A stretch of 64,000 nucleotides of DNA from Allolobophora icterica (lineage: Eukaryota > Annelida > Clitellata > Crassiclitellata > Lumbricidae): assembly GCA_963556255.1 (NCBI GenBank), contig OY744613.1, positions 46,034,685-46,098,684 on the forward strand, in the 5' to 3' direction. Made by a program: the position numbers and the translations under genes. The notes under the pieces were generated by a model. That model did no database searches. It was not told where the DNA came from and saw only the letters and a list, made by a program, of their open reading frames with translations. Below are positions 12,086 through 23,614 of the stretch, piece after piece; within the stretch, counting starts at the first letter, position 1, and the number at the start of each line of letters is the position of its first letter.

Positions 12086-12275
12086 TATCTACTACTTAGA
12101 ATAGTGTGGATATTTGCAGGTTGTTATCGAGAAAGTAGTCTATGAAAGTAAACTATTTCGTTCGCAAAGTAATACGTTTTTTCTCTTAGTTTTTGAGAAT
12201 GATCGAATTTCGAATGGGGTGTTCCAACGAAATACGACGATTTGATTACAACTGAAGCGATCACAGATTGATGCT

Positions 12276-12821
12276 CAGTGATGGGCAATAGTTAACTAAA
12301 AAGTTGCTAACTATTAGTTTAACTAAAAAATTTAGTTAAGGAAGAAGTTTAACTAAAAAAATAGTTTTGTTAAAACCATAGTTTAACTAAAAAAATTTAG
12401 TTGCTAACTAAAAAGTTTAACTAAAAAATCAGCAATATGCAACTATTTTTCCACAGTGAACATTGAACACTGTCAGCAAAAAAACATTTTTACACTGCAT
12501 GGTTTTAGCATTTACAGCCTGTGTTTTCAAATTCATACACTACTTACAGTGCACATGTAACTGTATGCCAGAACAGTACACATTGCATAGTTTGAAGGTG
12601 AAATTGTCATTGACGCTTTGCATTATTACAGTTCACTTAACGTCTTTTATTGCAAAATGTTTGTCGTAAATAGTTGGAAAATAGTTGGAAAAAGTTTAAC
12701 TACTTTTTTTTAGTTTAGTTAACTAATTTCCAAAATCAGTTGCCAACTTTAGTTTAACTACTTTTTTTAGTTGGAAAATAGTTTTAGTTTAACTAAAAAA
12801 ATAGTTTAGTGCCCATCACTG
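12276..12821. mobile_element. hAT-type non-autonomous element, 546 bp
   Basis: The ends are CAGTGATGGGC and its complement GCCCATCACTG. The 8-bp target duplication TTGATGCT is exact at 12268-12275 and 12822-12829. The interior consists of many AGTTTAACTAAAAA words and their complements, with no ORF. The paralogous arm at 57664-57685 has TTGATGCT once with no element, an empty site confirming both boundaries. Confidence 0.93.
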
Positions 12822-13118
12822 TTGATGCTCTCACATGATTGGAATAACCTTGCCGTAGTTATTCGCTCGTGAGTAGATAAACTTGAAGGGGCGCTATTTA
12901 AGACCTCTGTAATAATTACTTTCGAAGTTTCTTGGAAGGTAAAACATAACCAAAAGTTTGCACGACAAATATGTGGCCCAAACATTATTTGATGATTTAG
13001 GAGCAAAATTCTAACGACTAAAGCAAGTAAAATTTTCGACGAAGAGAAGCACAATTGATGTTCGTGATTGTAAACGTGAACTCCAAATAGTATTCTTTTT
13101 CATGTTATTGTTGCTATT

Positions 13119-13120
13119 GA

Positions 13121-13204
<84 letters not shown>
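13119..13204. repeat. (TTA)n microsatellite
   Basis: About 28 TTA units inside arm 1. The matching place in arm 2 (57385-57450) is a short degenerate AATAACAAC-type run, so expansion occurred in arm 1. Confidence 0.95.
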
Positions 13205-13205
<1 letters not shown>

Positions 13206-13582
13206 TATGTTATTGTTAATGTCGTAAAGCTGAGGGTTCATCCCGTCTTCATTTGCGATTGTGTTCTTTCAAAACATTTGTGGATGCCACATCCTGTTTC
13301 ACTCTGATAGAAACTCTTGTTGTTTTTCACTGCCCAGGAGGCCTACCAGATTCAGTCGATGGAACAGAGCCTGGAGTGCTGGATCATTCGAATGAAGACC
13401 CAGCATCACCTGCACACGAAGAAATTACATCGTCCACTCAATCATAATTGCCGCCGACCAGATTCGAAGAACCGACACCTACTCCGGAAGTTTATGTCGA
13501 CCAATCATCCATAAACCTCGAATTCGAAAACGTCCAGAGCGATGAACCAACATCGGTTGTGCTTATCTTACCATGAAATAGA

Positions 13583-14050
13583 CAGTGATGGGCATTAAAT
13601 TATTTTTAATTAAACTTCAACTATTTTTCAACTAAAATAAAAAGTTTTACTAAAATTGGCAACTGATTTTGTAAATAACTTAATTAAACTAAAAATAGTT
13701 ACACTTTTTCCAACTTTTGGATAAATTTTATGACAACACTTTTCACAATAACAGAGGTTAAGTGATGTTGCTATTTACACTGCGCTTTTCTGCATATTTT
13801 ATGCAGAGGCAACTTCAGTGTTAATAAATAAGTAAACGTCGCGTTGAGTTATTGGCAGTGTTCATTGCAGAAGATAATTGTGTAGTTGCTGATTTTGTAA
13901 GTTAAAATTTACAGCAAATAATTAAACAATAAAAGTTAAACTTTGGTTTTAACTGAAGTATTTTTCTGCAGTTAAACTTCATCCTTAACTGAAAAAAAAA
14001 TAAGTTTAACTAAAATTTATCAACTTATTGTTAACTTTTGCCCATCACTG
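13583..14050. mobile_element. hAT-type non-autonomous element, present in both arms
   Basis: The ends are CAGTGATGGGCATTAA and TTTTGCCCATCACTG, with AGTTTAACTAAAA-type interior. The flanking octamers (GAAATAGA and TAAGTAGG) match at only 5 of 8 positions. The same element occupies the matching position of arm 2 (55354-56480), so insertion preceded the arm duplication and the target duplication has decayed. Confidence 0.8.
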
Positions 14051-14489
14051 TAAGTAGGCTAGATATGTGCTATTTTATCAGTATAATGCAGACAAGAATC
14101 GACAAAGTTTAAAAGATCCACGTTACAACTCTCAGAAGCTTTCTCTTCACTGCTTTGCTTATTTCAGAATAAAATATGTTATTGAAATGCATATTTTTGA
14201 TTGCTATTATTACTTCTACCTATTAAGTTATATTGTGTTCTTTCATTAAATACTTTTACTTAATGAGTGAAAAGACAGTTAAAATAGTCGGTTTAGTAAA
14301 TCTAAGACTTTCTTGTTAATGCTTTCATTTTCGGTAGTTCTCTTGCTAATTTTACAAGTGAATGTCAAAATCTGTTTCACATACAGGATCACTTATTGGC
14401 TAATTTGATATCTAAAACTAGTTAACTTTTTATTAATGCGCGTGACATTTATTGCTCAGCTCTTATTCCAAATGATTTGTATTATTATT

Positions 14490-14830
14490 CTTGGAAAAAC
14501 CCCAATCCGCATTTTCAAATACATTTTTTGGGGTGTTCCCGAGGTCCGATTTTGTCGAATTTTGGATATGTTATTCAGCAATGTTTTCTGGACAGGAAAC
14601 CGTTTAAAAAGCTTGTGAATCATTTTGTCCAGCTCTAATTCCAAATTATTTGTTTTATTATTGGTGTTTCTTAGGAATCCCATGCCGCCATTTTGAAATT
14701 CATTTTTGGGGTGTTCTCCTATTCCGATTTTGTCTAATTTTGGATGTGTTATTCAGCAATTTTTGTATGGACAGGAAACCGTTTAAAAAGCTTGTGAAGC
14801 AATTTTGCCCAGGTCCAACTGTAAATTGCC
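14490..14830. repeat. Tandem dimer, about 165-bp unit
   Basis: Two diverged copies share GGGGTGTTC, CCGATTTTGTC, TTATTCAGCAAT and GGACAGGAAACCGTTTAAAA (about 14495-14640 and 14665-14815). No coding or terminal features are seen. Confidence 0.8.
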
Positions 14831-14849
14831 TGGTCTATAATAGAAATCG

Positions 14850-15010
14850 TAATTGTAATCTCTAAATTTCTAAAGCGCTACACTAAAGCTAAGCGTTAAG
14901 CACCAGCTCATTTACGAACGCTGGGTCATATTACAACGGTGTCTCAATGATCGATATCCATTGGAGGTCGAAGTCCGGTTGCCAGCGAGACCAGCATTGA
15001 TAACATCTTA
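14850..15010 (-). mobile_element. LINE 3'-UTR fragment
   Basis: The stretch (TTTCTAAAGCGCTACACTAA through GTCCGGTTGCCAGCGAGACC) matches 18530-18670, which is the 3' UTR of the minus-strand LINE there. It is therefore a 3' end of the same family on the minus strand, without ORF. Confidence 0.65.
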
Positions 15011-15029
15011 AACGAGACCTATGAACCTG

Positions 15030-15310
15030 AAAGCCAAACTTCTGAGTGCGTCCTTTATTCTTATCAAAGTCGCTGTGTGATTTGTGTGAACTCGATCACT
15101 TATTCTCGGTGGTTGGTGGTGCCGTTTGGAACGATCTCCCACTTGAGATTAGCTCCCTTCCTAGTGATCTGCCTGGTTCCTTTCATGGTCTTCTTAAGAC
15201 ATTTCTCTTTGATGTGGCCTGGGTCGGGAGCGCCTCTGAGTAGATTCCTTGAAGGGGCGCAGTGTACATTTGATAGACAGATGGATGAGGTTAAAAAAGT
15301 TAATGCATGG
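15030..15310 (+). pseudogene. LINE C-terminal fragment with 3' UTR
   Basis: The + strand encodes the end of a Rex1/CR1-like polyprotein: SVVGGAVWNDLPLEISSLP and then FLFDVAWVGSASE with a stop at 15241. The typical 3' hairpin region GGGAGCGCCTCTGAGTAG and CTTGAAGGGGCGC follows (15217-15260). The rest of the element is absent. Confidence 0.7.
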
Positions 15311-16274
15311 AAATCAAGGGATGACCATCAATAAATATATCTAAACACGAGCACTAGCTTGCGTTTCACAGTGCTGACTGAACCTCATTTAGTTGGTATC
15401 CTATCAAAGGGGCGACAATCAAAAGGGCGAAATCAAAAGGGCGAAAATCAACAGAGCGAATGATAAATTAAGCGCATGTTCAAAAGGGCGAAAAGCAAAA
15501 GGGCGCATGTTCAAAAGGGCGAAAATCAAAAGGGCGCATGTTCAAAAGGGCGAAAATCAAAAGGGAGCATGTTCAAAAGGGCGAATGTAAATAAAGAGCG
15601 TGTTTACAGAGGCTTATAAGCGCTAATAAAGACGAAGAATATTGAACAGAACGAAACATGGAAAATGTAAACATCTTCTATTCCATAACAAACACGAGTT
15701 AAAAAGTACGATTCAGTGTCATATTATAATGACTGTTGGAACATGGAAAAATGTAAACATCTTTTATTCCATGACAAACAAGAATTAAAAACTACGATTC
15801 AGTGTCATATTATAAAGACTGTCGATGTTGCTTATAGTTTGCCATCGGCTTATTACAGTTTTGATCATTAAGCTTGTAATTCAAGGTTGTGCGCAATGCC
15901 CCTTAAATAGTCCATAATCGTACGCGTCCCGTATTCCAGGGCATATTTTAACTGTATAGTGTATAACTAGTGGGACAAATGTCTCAGTAGTCGTAGGATT
16001 TGTCCCAGTAGTTAGGCTGATTTTCCCAGGCAATGTATGTTTAAAGTAGGCCTATAGCTAGTGGGACAAATGTTGCAAGAGTTTTAAGATTTGCCCCAGT
16101 AGTAAAATCAGAATCAGAAATTCCCATAAAAAGGTCATCAACTTTTTAGGGGAAGAATTTGTAAAAAAAAGGGTAATAATGACATTATTGTTGGGAGACC
16201 CGAAAAAAGTTGTAAAAGGAAGGTAATGACTAAAAAAAAGTCATCAACTTTTTTGGAGATTAATTCGTAGAAAA

Positions 16275-16961
16275 AAAAACGTAAAGAAGACAAAGGTAAT
16301 GAAGATAAACAAGAGAAGCGGTATAATACCACAAACAATAAAGATCACACTAAACGGACAAGAAATAGAACAGGTGGAGAAGTTTTGCTATCTAGGAAGT
16401 GTGATCACAGACGATGCAAGATGCCACGAGGAAATAAAAAGAAGAATATCCATGGGAAAAGATGCATTTTACAAAAGAGGAGAGCTGATGAGAGGAACCT
16501 TAAGCAAGAATCTAAAGAAGAGAATGGTGAAGACACTGGTGTGGAGTGTGGTGCTGTACGGCTCCGAGACATGGACAATGAGGAAGGACGACATAAAAAG
16601 ATTGGAGGCCTTCGAGATGTGGGTGTGGCGCAGAATGGAGAGAGTTAGCTGGGTGGAACGGAGGACGAACGAGGAAATCCTGCAAATGGTAGAAGAACAA
16701 AGATCACTCATAAGTACTATACGCGGACGACAAAGGAAATGGATCGGGCACATCCTAAGGAGTGAGACACTGCTAAGAGACATCATGGAGGGAAGGATGG
16801 AGGGGAGAAAGACGCGAGGAAGACCGAGGGCAATGCTGCTAGACTGGATGATGACAAAAGAAGAAGGATACAGTGGACTGAAGAGAAGAGCACAAGACAG
16901 AGAACGATGGCGTCATTGGTCATACGAACCTGCCAATGGGCAGAGAACATAAAGAAGAAGA
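16275..16961 (+). mobile_element. 5'-truncated RTE-like LINE nested in the MULE
   Basis: The 13-bp duplication AATTCGTAGAAAA flanks it (16262-16274 and 16962-16974). From 16299 it encodes about 217 residues of the C-terminal part of an endonuclease-reverse transcriptase retrotransposon: [55 protein letters not shown] and [13 protein letters not shown]. This is the post-RT region found in proteins often mis-annotated as craniofacial development protein 2-like. The RT catalytic part is missing. The tail is a short AAGAAG run. Confidence 0.9.
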
Positions 16962-17247
16962 AATTCGTAGAAAAGTCATAAAGTTTGTAAGTTTATGGAG
17001 ATGAATTCCTAATAAAAGGTCTTCGACCAGACCATGGCCGACTCCCCCCCCCACCTCTCAGACAAGATCGCTACCACTTAAAGTTTTTCAGAGACGAGTT
17101 CCAAAAAAAGGTCATGAACTAGACCCATGGCTGATTTTGTCCAAGTAGTCTAAATTTCTTAATATGCACTGCCGTATTCAGCAACGATTCTTTTCAGCCT
17201 TCTGCCGCAGTCTTTATAGTCCAGCTATAAATCGTTCCATTTTCAGT

Positions 17248-17760
17248 TCATTTAAGCTCTGTTCTTTCTTTATGGCTTAAATGAACTTCCAGATTGTAGG
17301 ATGATAGGCGCCAAGAAGTTGACAAAACCCGCGATGCCACCCCTCGACTCAGTTTCGTTTTGGGGATATCCTCTTGAACTTGAGCTTCCACATTCCAGAT
17401 CCGAATAGCGAAAATGGGTGAATCTCGTCCGCCCCTTCGAGCTGGCCTGCCGATCCAAGTATTATCAAAGTAATTTGTCAAATCCTTTAATTCGGTACAC
17501 TTCTCTGTGAAAAAAGTTGACTCCATAAGTTCGTCAAAAACAGTCGCGACATCTGAGATTGGCATAAAAGCCAAGGCAGCTAAGTGCCGCACTCCCAAAG
17601 AAAAGTCTGCATCGGCTGAATACTTCTGCTGCAGGCCACAGATTTGTTGCATGCGGCGCGAAATACACTGGCTGAGACGAAGCAGACGTCCCTGCTGAAC
17701 AATGTTTGGGAATGCAGTCCTGGACGCAAGGAGAGCAGCTTGTTCAAAGTCGGTCATCAC
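17248..17760 (-). pseudogene. MULE transposase fragment
   Basis: A 170-codon ORF begins MMTDFEQAALLASRTAFPN and continues with LLRLSQCISRRMQ, FSLGVRHLAALAFMP and NTWIGRPARRGG. This is the middle-to-C-terminal part of the MULE transposase domain: the TDFE acidic motif, a degraded FHLxQ motif (LRLSQ) and the WIGR block. Full-length transposases run several hundred residues with an N-terminal FLYWCH-type finger, which is absent. The ORF starts just inside the right terminal repeat, so the 5' part was lost by internal deletion. Confidence 0.82.
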
Positions 17761-17999
17761 TGTCTCTGGATTTCGCGCTTATCTTCGTAAACTCGCTCTC
17801 TATTTACATTCGCCCTTTTGAACATACGCCCTTTGATTTTCGCTCTTTTAAACATGCGCCCTTTTGCTTTCGCCCTTTTGAACATGCGCTTTATTGATCA
17901 TTCGCTCTATTCATTTTCGCCCTTTTGATTGCGCCCTTTTGATTTCGCCCTTTTGATTTTCGCCCCTTTGATAGTAAACCCATTTAGTTTATATATTAT

Positions 18000-18110
18000 T
18001 ATAAACACCCTTCTTCGCGGGATAGGGAAATTTCGCCCTCGGAAGAATCGCCCCGGGATGATTCGCTCCCCACATTTCGCCCCCGGAAGTTTCGCCCCAG
18101 AAGGCTGGCC
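18000..18110. repeat. TTTCGCCCCCGGAAG-type repeat (second MULE-like end)
   Basis: Repeats of TTCGCCCCCGGAAG occur here, and the complement GGCGAATCTTCCGGGGGCGA recurs at 25031-25122. They resemble the repeat-built ends of the adjacent MULE but differ in sequence. No target duplication could be matched over the 7 kb between them. Confidence 0.5.
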
Positions 18111-18239
18111 ACGTATATCAATTTTCACGACCAAGAAAGCAATTGACTGTTATAAACAGAATTAGACGTTAGAGCTTCGTGCAAGACAAATTTTAAAGCC
18201 AGAGAGTCATTTTCGCCAAGGCTTATTTCTGTAATTTTC

Positions 18240-18500
18240 CCATCGTGTATCCAGCTTCTAGTCTTTGTTATATTTTAATCTTTGATCCAGCTTCTAGTCT
18301 TTGTCTAATCCAGCTTAGTTATGGTCAAAAACGTAATGAAAATTGTCTATTTTATTTACCGTATTTAAGTTTTGCCCATAAATAGGGTTTGGCTTTTCTT
18401 GGTTCAATTTCGCACGTTCGGTCATATTTGGCGTGCAAAACCTAAAGAAACAAATAGATAACTATGGCTAGAAGCTGGATCAACAATGAAAATATAAAAA
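18240..18500. repeat. TAGAAGCTGGAT motif copies flanking the LINE
   Basis: ATCCAGCTTCTAGTCTTTGT occurs twice near 18250 and 18285, and the complement GCTAGAAGCTGGATCAACAA is at 18470. The same motif recurs at 20700-20820, 21455-21615, 57770-58030 and 62755-62890. Confidence 0.7.
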
Positions 18501-18998
18501 CGACATCGCTATCGTTATCTCCAATTTTCTAAAGCGCCACTGTGAAGCTGAGCGCAAAGCACCAGCTTATTCACGAGCGCTGCGAATCATCCGAGGGGTT
18601 GTCCAGAAATCGATGTCCGTTGGTGGTCCGAGTCCGGTTGCCAGAGACACCAGAGAGGCAGAGCAGCTGTTACGGAGGGTTTCGTTGAGGACGAGATAGC
18701 TTGGAAGGCAGAGGATCCGATGGATTAGGGTTGGAAATTCTGAAGAGGTGAGTTTTCAGTTTGGAGTGGAAAGCCTGTGGGGTGATGAGTAGAGGAGCCC
18801 GAGGTAGATGACGATGAGTGAGTGGCTGTATTGGTGGAGGAACTGAGAAATGCGGAATTCGGGAGGGAGTTCGTTCCAGAGTTTAGGTGCAGTTTAGGAT
18901 ATGGATCGGTTGGAGAACTGTAAGCGAGTAGTGACTGGAGGACGGGAGAGAGTGAGATATATGGATGAACGAGTAGTGAAGATTTCGCGAAGGTAGGC

Positions 18999-20051
18999 CT
19001 ACTTTGGCTGGTTGTATCGTAGTGTGTTGTAGGTTAGCGACAAGACTTTGAACTGGATTCGCTCAGGGATTTTAAGCCAGTGGAGCGATTTAAGAACAGG
19101 AGTGATATTATGGTGATGCTTAGGTGTCCAGGTGACGGCTCGGGTGAGAGAATTTTGGATGAGTTGTAGACGCTTAATTTGGGTGGATTCGAGGTAAAGG
19201 AAAATGGAGTTGCAGTAATCAAGCTTAGAGTGGACAATGGAGGTAGCGATAGTGGATGCAGTTTTAAAGTCAAGCACTGATCGGATGCGGCGGAGGTCAC
19301 GAATATGCATGAAGCAGGTGCGCGAGAAGTTGGAGATGTGATTAGAGAAGGATAAACATGGATCAAAGGTAATGCAAAAATTGCGAACAAGTAAGTCTGA
19401 GGTGAAAGCGAGAGATGAAGAGCTGGTGGGCAAGTTTATGGAAAGGTCGGGGATTTTCTTGATCTGATCTGGAAGGCCAGGGATAATAAATTCAGTTTTG
19501 GCAGGGTTGAGACAGATGAGGTTGGATGACATCCATTTAGAGATAAGGTTGACCACATCGAGTAGTTTAGCAATGGAGGTGGAGAAAGAACTAGAGGAGA
19601 AGGATATGAAGAGTTGGGTGTCGTCTCCATACAGATGGTGGTCAACAGAAGATGATTTTATGAGATGGCTCAGGGGTGTAGTGTAGAGGATGAAGAGAAG
19701 TGGACCTAGGACGGAGCCTTGAGGAACACCATAAGAGAGTGGGAGGGCTTGTGACGAGTGGCTGGAGGCTTTAACAGTGAAGGTGCGTGAAGACAAGTAT
19801 GACTGAAACCAAAGTAAAGCACTGCCAGAGACGCCAAACCAAGAGGACAGCCGCCGGAGAAGTAGCTCGTGATCTATGGTGTCAAAAGCGGTAGAGATAT
19901 CGAGGAGACAGAGACAGGAGACTTGTTGATGACTTACAGCAGAGACCAGTTTATTATACGGATAGACAAGGAGAGTTTCTGTGGAGTGATGCTTAGTAAA
20001 ACCAGATTGATGGGGGTTGAGGAGTGAGTTACAAGAAAGGTAGTCATTCAT
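18999..20051 (-). pseudogene. LINE reverse transcriptase domain
   Basis: A 350-codon ORF carries the RT motifs in order: SGFTKHHSTETLL, LLDISTAFDTIDHELLL (motif A with catalytic Asp), YGVPQGSVLGPLLFILYT (motif B), LYGDDTQLF (motif C, YxDD form), then KLDYCNSIFL and LHWLKIPERIQFKVL. The endonuclease is absent, and the frame breaks after RYNQPK, so the C-terminal block continues out of frame. YGDD in place of the commoner YADD is tolerated in RTs. The ORF represents an RNA-dependent DNA polymerase remnant. Confidence 0.85.
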
Positions 20052-20197
20052 CCGATCAAGGACAATGCGTTCGGTTAGTTTGGATAAGAAGGAAAGATTG
20101 GAAATAGGGCGATAGTTTAAGAGGTTTTCCTTGTCGAGATTGGCTTTTTTGAGGAAGGGGTGACAAGAGATTGCTTAAAAGCGGTGGGAAAGCGACC

Positions 20198-20365
<168 letters not shown>

Positions 20366-20689
20366 TGATTATTCTTGTGATGACAGGAAGGAGAACAGAG
20401 ACACAAACTTTGAGAAGAGAGGTGGGAATAGGATCAAGTTCACATTGTTTTTAGGGAGAGAATTTAGTATGCGTGACACTTTTGATTAAGAGGTTGGGAG
20501 AAGAGTAAGGAGAGAAGACTGATAGGCAGGCGGAGTGGGATTTAGATGATGCACTGATTCGGTGCTAGAGGAACGCAGGTGTAGATTTTGAATTGAGCAG
20601 GGACTGCAAGGAAAAGCGAATAGACGATATTTTATCAGAGAAAAAGGAGCAAAAGGTATCAGCGATAGAAGGGGATCACAGGATTTATT

Positions 20690-20825
20690 CTATATCTGTA
20701 ACTTACTATAGAAGACAAGAAGCTGGATCAACAATAACAAATATTTATGATTAAGACAAGAAGCTGGATTAACGATGAAAATATAACTAAGGCTAGAAGC
20801 TGGATCGACGATGAAAATCGATAAG
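20690..20825. repeat. Tandem AGAAGCTGGATMAACGATGA motif
   Basis: Three to four copies of (A/T)AGAAGCTGGATYRACGATG with AAAATATAACTAAGG spacers form a run of roughly 36-40 bp period. Confidence 0.75.
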
Positions 20826-21375
20826 CGTGGGGCCAATCTCCTGGGGCCGAAACTTCTGTCTTTGTATCTGTCTATATATGTGACTTACTATAATTAAAAA
20901 CTCCTTCTGCTGGCGACCCATCGACGTCTTTACTTTGACACATAAATGTAAATTTAAATCTTCGACACTCCTAAGCGCCAGACAAAAGCCAGGGAGACCC
21001 ACTTGAACAGCGGCGATATATGAAATCAAGTACACAATAGCCTTGTCCGTTCCGGTGCCAGGTCAGAAAATGGTGATATCAAGCCAAGGGGATAGCATGG
21101 CCCTACGGTGGTAATCGGTGATAATTTTGGTAGCCTGTCTATGTTTAAATGTATGTAAGAAATCGGAGAAAATTATAAGTTCTTCGGTTTATCGGATATA
21201 TTCTTTATATTAAATATGTTGAGAAATTCAGATTATCGCGTGAAGAAAATACACTCAAAACTTAATAGTTAAAAGGACAATAGACATTGGCAAGGTAGAA
21301 ATAATTGAAAGATTTCCATAGCACTAGCGCCCTAGCGACCTCAACTTTTAAACGAGCAAAATGAATCTGCAGATG
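20826..21375. other. No gene recognised
   Basis: Mixed-composition sequence. Reading frames are short and unmatched, and no terminal repeats were found. Confidence 0.4.
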
Positions 21376-21455
21376 TCACGACAAATGGTTCACGGACAAA
21401 TGGTTCACTGACAAATGGTTCAAGACAAATGGTCCACGGACAAATGGTTCACGAT
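21376..21455. repeat. ACAAATGGTTCACGG tandem repeat
   Basis: Five copies of GACAAATGGTTCACGG-like words of 15-16 bp. Such runs can occur in MULE-type termini, but no partner end was found. Confidence 0.75.
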
Positions 21456-21659
21456 CTTCCAGCTTCTAGGTTGAGCTACATTTTCATCGAGAATCAGCTT
21501 GTAGTTTCAGCTATATTTCATCATCGCTCATCCAGCTTCCGGTTTGATGAAAATCGAGCTAAAAATGCTTTTTTTCGAGTCCAATGTAAAAAAACACACA
21601 AACTAGAAGCTGGATGAGCGATGACTATCACGTATATACCGTATATTTTATTAATTTTC

Positions 21660-21949
21660 TTAGGCGATGTTGTACACGGACAAACTCATGGTCCAAATGC
21701 AGTCCCTTTAATCAATGGCCAAGCGATGCTGGATCGCACTGTAATAATGCTGGCAGTTCCTTCTTGGACACGTACAACGGATGGAACCAAAAACCCGTTA
21801 GCGATAGCAAATGGTTGCTATGTCGCTGAAAACAATTCAGCGTATTATGTGCAGACTTATAATTGCAAATGTGACAATGCAACAGGCTGGAGTCTACACA
21901 TGGTACGAAGGCGCTTCAACCTCATACATGAGTTTAGTCACTGTGACTG
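21660..21949 (+). CDS. Possible exon of unknown secreted protein
   Basis: An open frame follows a good acceptor (TATTAATTTTCTTAG, ending 21664). It encodes HGQTHGPNAVPLINGQAM, VPSWTRTTDGTKNPLAIA, NGCYVAENNSAYYVQTYN and CKCDNATGW before a stop at 21948. Cys residues and NNS/NAT sequons suggest an extracellular domain. I do not recognise the family. No partner exons can be assigned with confidence, and chance openness is possible. Confidence 0.22.
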
Positions 21950-22871
21950 AGGATAGTAACTGCTGAGATGATGAATATTTGTTCAACATTTCCCGAGTAT
22001 GATGTGTTTTGTTTTGTTTTGTTTTATTTTCTATGTGGACGTGATTGGCACGAACACATTGATAATGTTTGCTCGTTATTGCTTCATTTCGATGCAACGC
22101 TTTAACAAATTATCAACTTATGTTCACTAGTATGTATTATCACTTCATTATAGGCCTACCCCATTTCACCGATTTTCTTACTGTAGACTTTGTTCTGAAA
22201 CTATGAGGGGTTTTACAATGGGATCCATGATAATAACATAAAATCCTAGACATATTACTTCATACCAGACGATTTACGGGGTTTTTAAAACATTTATTCT
22301 AAGCTGCAACTGTATAATAGAGGCTGAGTGGGAGAGCAGGCATGTAAATAAGCAGCTCTTATTACTTCTTGTCGAAAGTTCTCATTTTACAAAAGTGACA
22401 ATCGATTTAGGTAGCAGTTGCTATCACTAAAAAACTGATAACGGCATAGGTCCTAGAGTGGTCCGACCATATGGAATGGTCTCCCTCCCGAGCTGAGCTT
22501 ACTTCCTAGTTCCTCCTCTTACATTGTCTATGACCGCCTGAAAACTGTACTTTACATATTCAGATATACACTAGTGAAACAACAGTAAATGCAGCAGAAC
22601 TGGAAATAGTTGACTCCGAGATCAAGAATCGGGAAAACTCTTAAATAAGGTAAATTCAGGAAATGTTGTGGCTATTCTTTCTGGTTCTTCTCTATACCCT
22701 TTTGATTCAATGCAGTTCCAGACGTTATCTGCCATGAAGCCTTTCTATTTTGCAGAAGGTAACTTAGTAGCGAGTAAACATCGCGACGAAGCACTGTATA
22801 AATTATCTATAGTGCTGTATTTTCAGCCAAAGTCTCCGAATGAAAATTGCATTACTTTTTTGACTCCCCTG
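21950..22871. other. No gene recognised
   Basis: AT-rich spacer with a (GTTTT)n run near 22008-22028. No retrotransposon or transposon ends are evident. Confidence 0.4.
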
Positions 22872-22880
22872 ACATTACAA

Positions 22881-23071
22881 GGAGACTCCCTCTTGAGAGA
22901 AATCATAGAGGGGAGATTGGAGGGAAGGAGAAGGAGAGGAAGACCGCGACAGATGATGCTGGGATGGATGATGACCGAAGGATACAGCGGACTGAAGAGA
23001 AAAGCACAGCGAAGAGAAGAATGGCGTCATTGGAAGTGGAAACCTGCCGAATGGCAGAGAACTTAAAGAAA
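22881..23071 (+). mobile_element. Very short 5'-truncated RTE-like LINE
   Basis: The 9-bp duplication ACATTACAA is at 22872-22880 and 23072-23080. The 191-bp insert encodes the last 60 or so residues of the family nested in the [23 protein letters not shown], then [20 protein letters not shown], ending with a stop and an AAAGAAA tail. Confidence 0.88.
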
Positions 23072-23080
23072 ACATTACAA

Positions 23081-23606
23081 ACGTTTCGAAAACAGATAAC
23101 TGTGTCTATGAACACCAATACCTTACATGCACATCAGATGCCAATCCTTCAGCGCCATACGAATGAATAGATGTTGATCTTGAGAATTATCCTATATCTA
23201 ACGGTGCTCTCAAATCTAGTACATCTGGTGGACAACACCAGTGCACCGCTTACAACTACATTAGGAGCGAGAGAAAAATGTATTACACGACGCAAACTGT
23301 CACTGCTGTACGCATGCACTTATATCTGTTACTTTGCTTTCTCTAATAGATTTCGGATTTCTCTAATAGATAGGGATAGGGACATAGTTGGGCTAATATG
23401 TAAGATTTCTCACCACATACCATCTTTGTCTTCGTTCTTACACATTAATTACCTCTTCTCTTTTTTTACACTTACGACAATTTGCAAAGAAGTAGCGGTT
23501 ATTTAGTGTAAGCTGGAACAACTGTTTTAAACACACACTTGAAATGTTCGACAGTTCGATCATTCTGTATCTGCATATGTTCATGAACTGCACTCCGCTT
23601 ACATTA
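23081..23606. other. No gene recognised
   Basis: An open frame at 23171-23506 begins with a hydrophobic stretch (MLILRIILYLTVLSNLVHLV) but becomes low-complexity. There is no supporting homology or splice structure. Confidence 0.35.
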
Positions 23607-23614
23607 TCTTGGGC

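Larger units (their letters stand above)
12097..14458 (+). repeat. Arm 1 of a large inverted repeat (partner 54940-58277)
   Basis: The segment matches the reverse complement of 54940-58277 from AGTGTGGATATTTGCAGG at its left end to ATTAATGCGCGTG near its right end. Apart from transposons present in only one arm, the order of blocks is the same. A shorter degenerate copy of its right end lies at about 25240-25450 in direct orientation, so the arm may be a dispersed repeat rather than a one-off segmental duplication. Confidence 0.8.
15395..17980 (-). mobile_element. MULE (Mutator-like) transposon with 9-bp TSD
   Basis: The exact 9-bp duplication CATTTAGTT flanks the element (15386-15394 and 17981-17989). 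The terminal inverted repeats begin GGTATCCTATCAAAGGGGCG and GGTTTACTATCAAAGGGGCG and continue for about 200 bp as repeats of TCAAAAGGGCGAAAA (left) and the complement (right, about 17790-17980). A 9-bp duplication, long repeat-rich termini and a MULE-domain ORF together identify the superfamily. The left interior holds an 88-bp tandem duplication (15652-15825). The element carries a LINE insertion, and its transposase is truncated, so it is not autonomous. Confidence 0.92.

Noticed and set aside
12877..12930. CTTGAAGGGGCGCTATTTAA as a further LINE 3' end
   Set aside because: Only about 14 bases match, with no coding part, and arm 2 shows ordinary sequence there; it may be a tiny insertion or chance.
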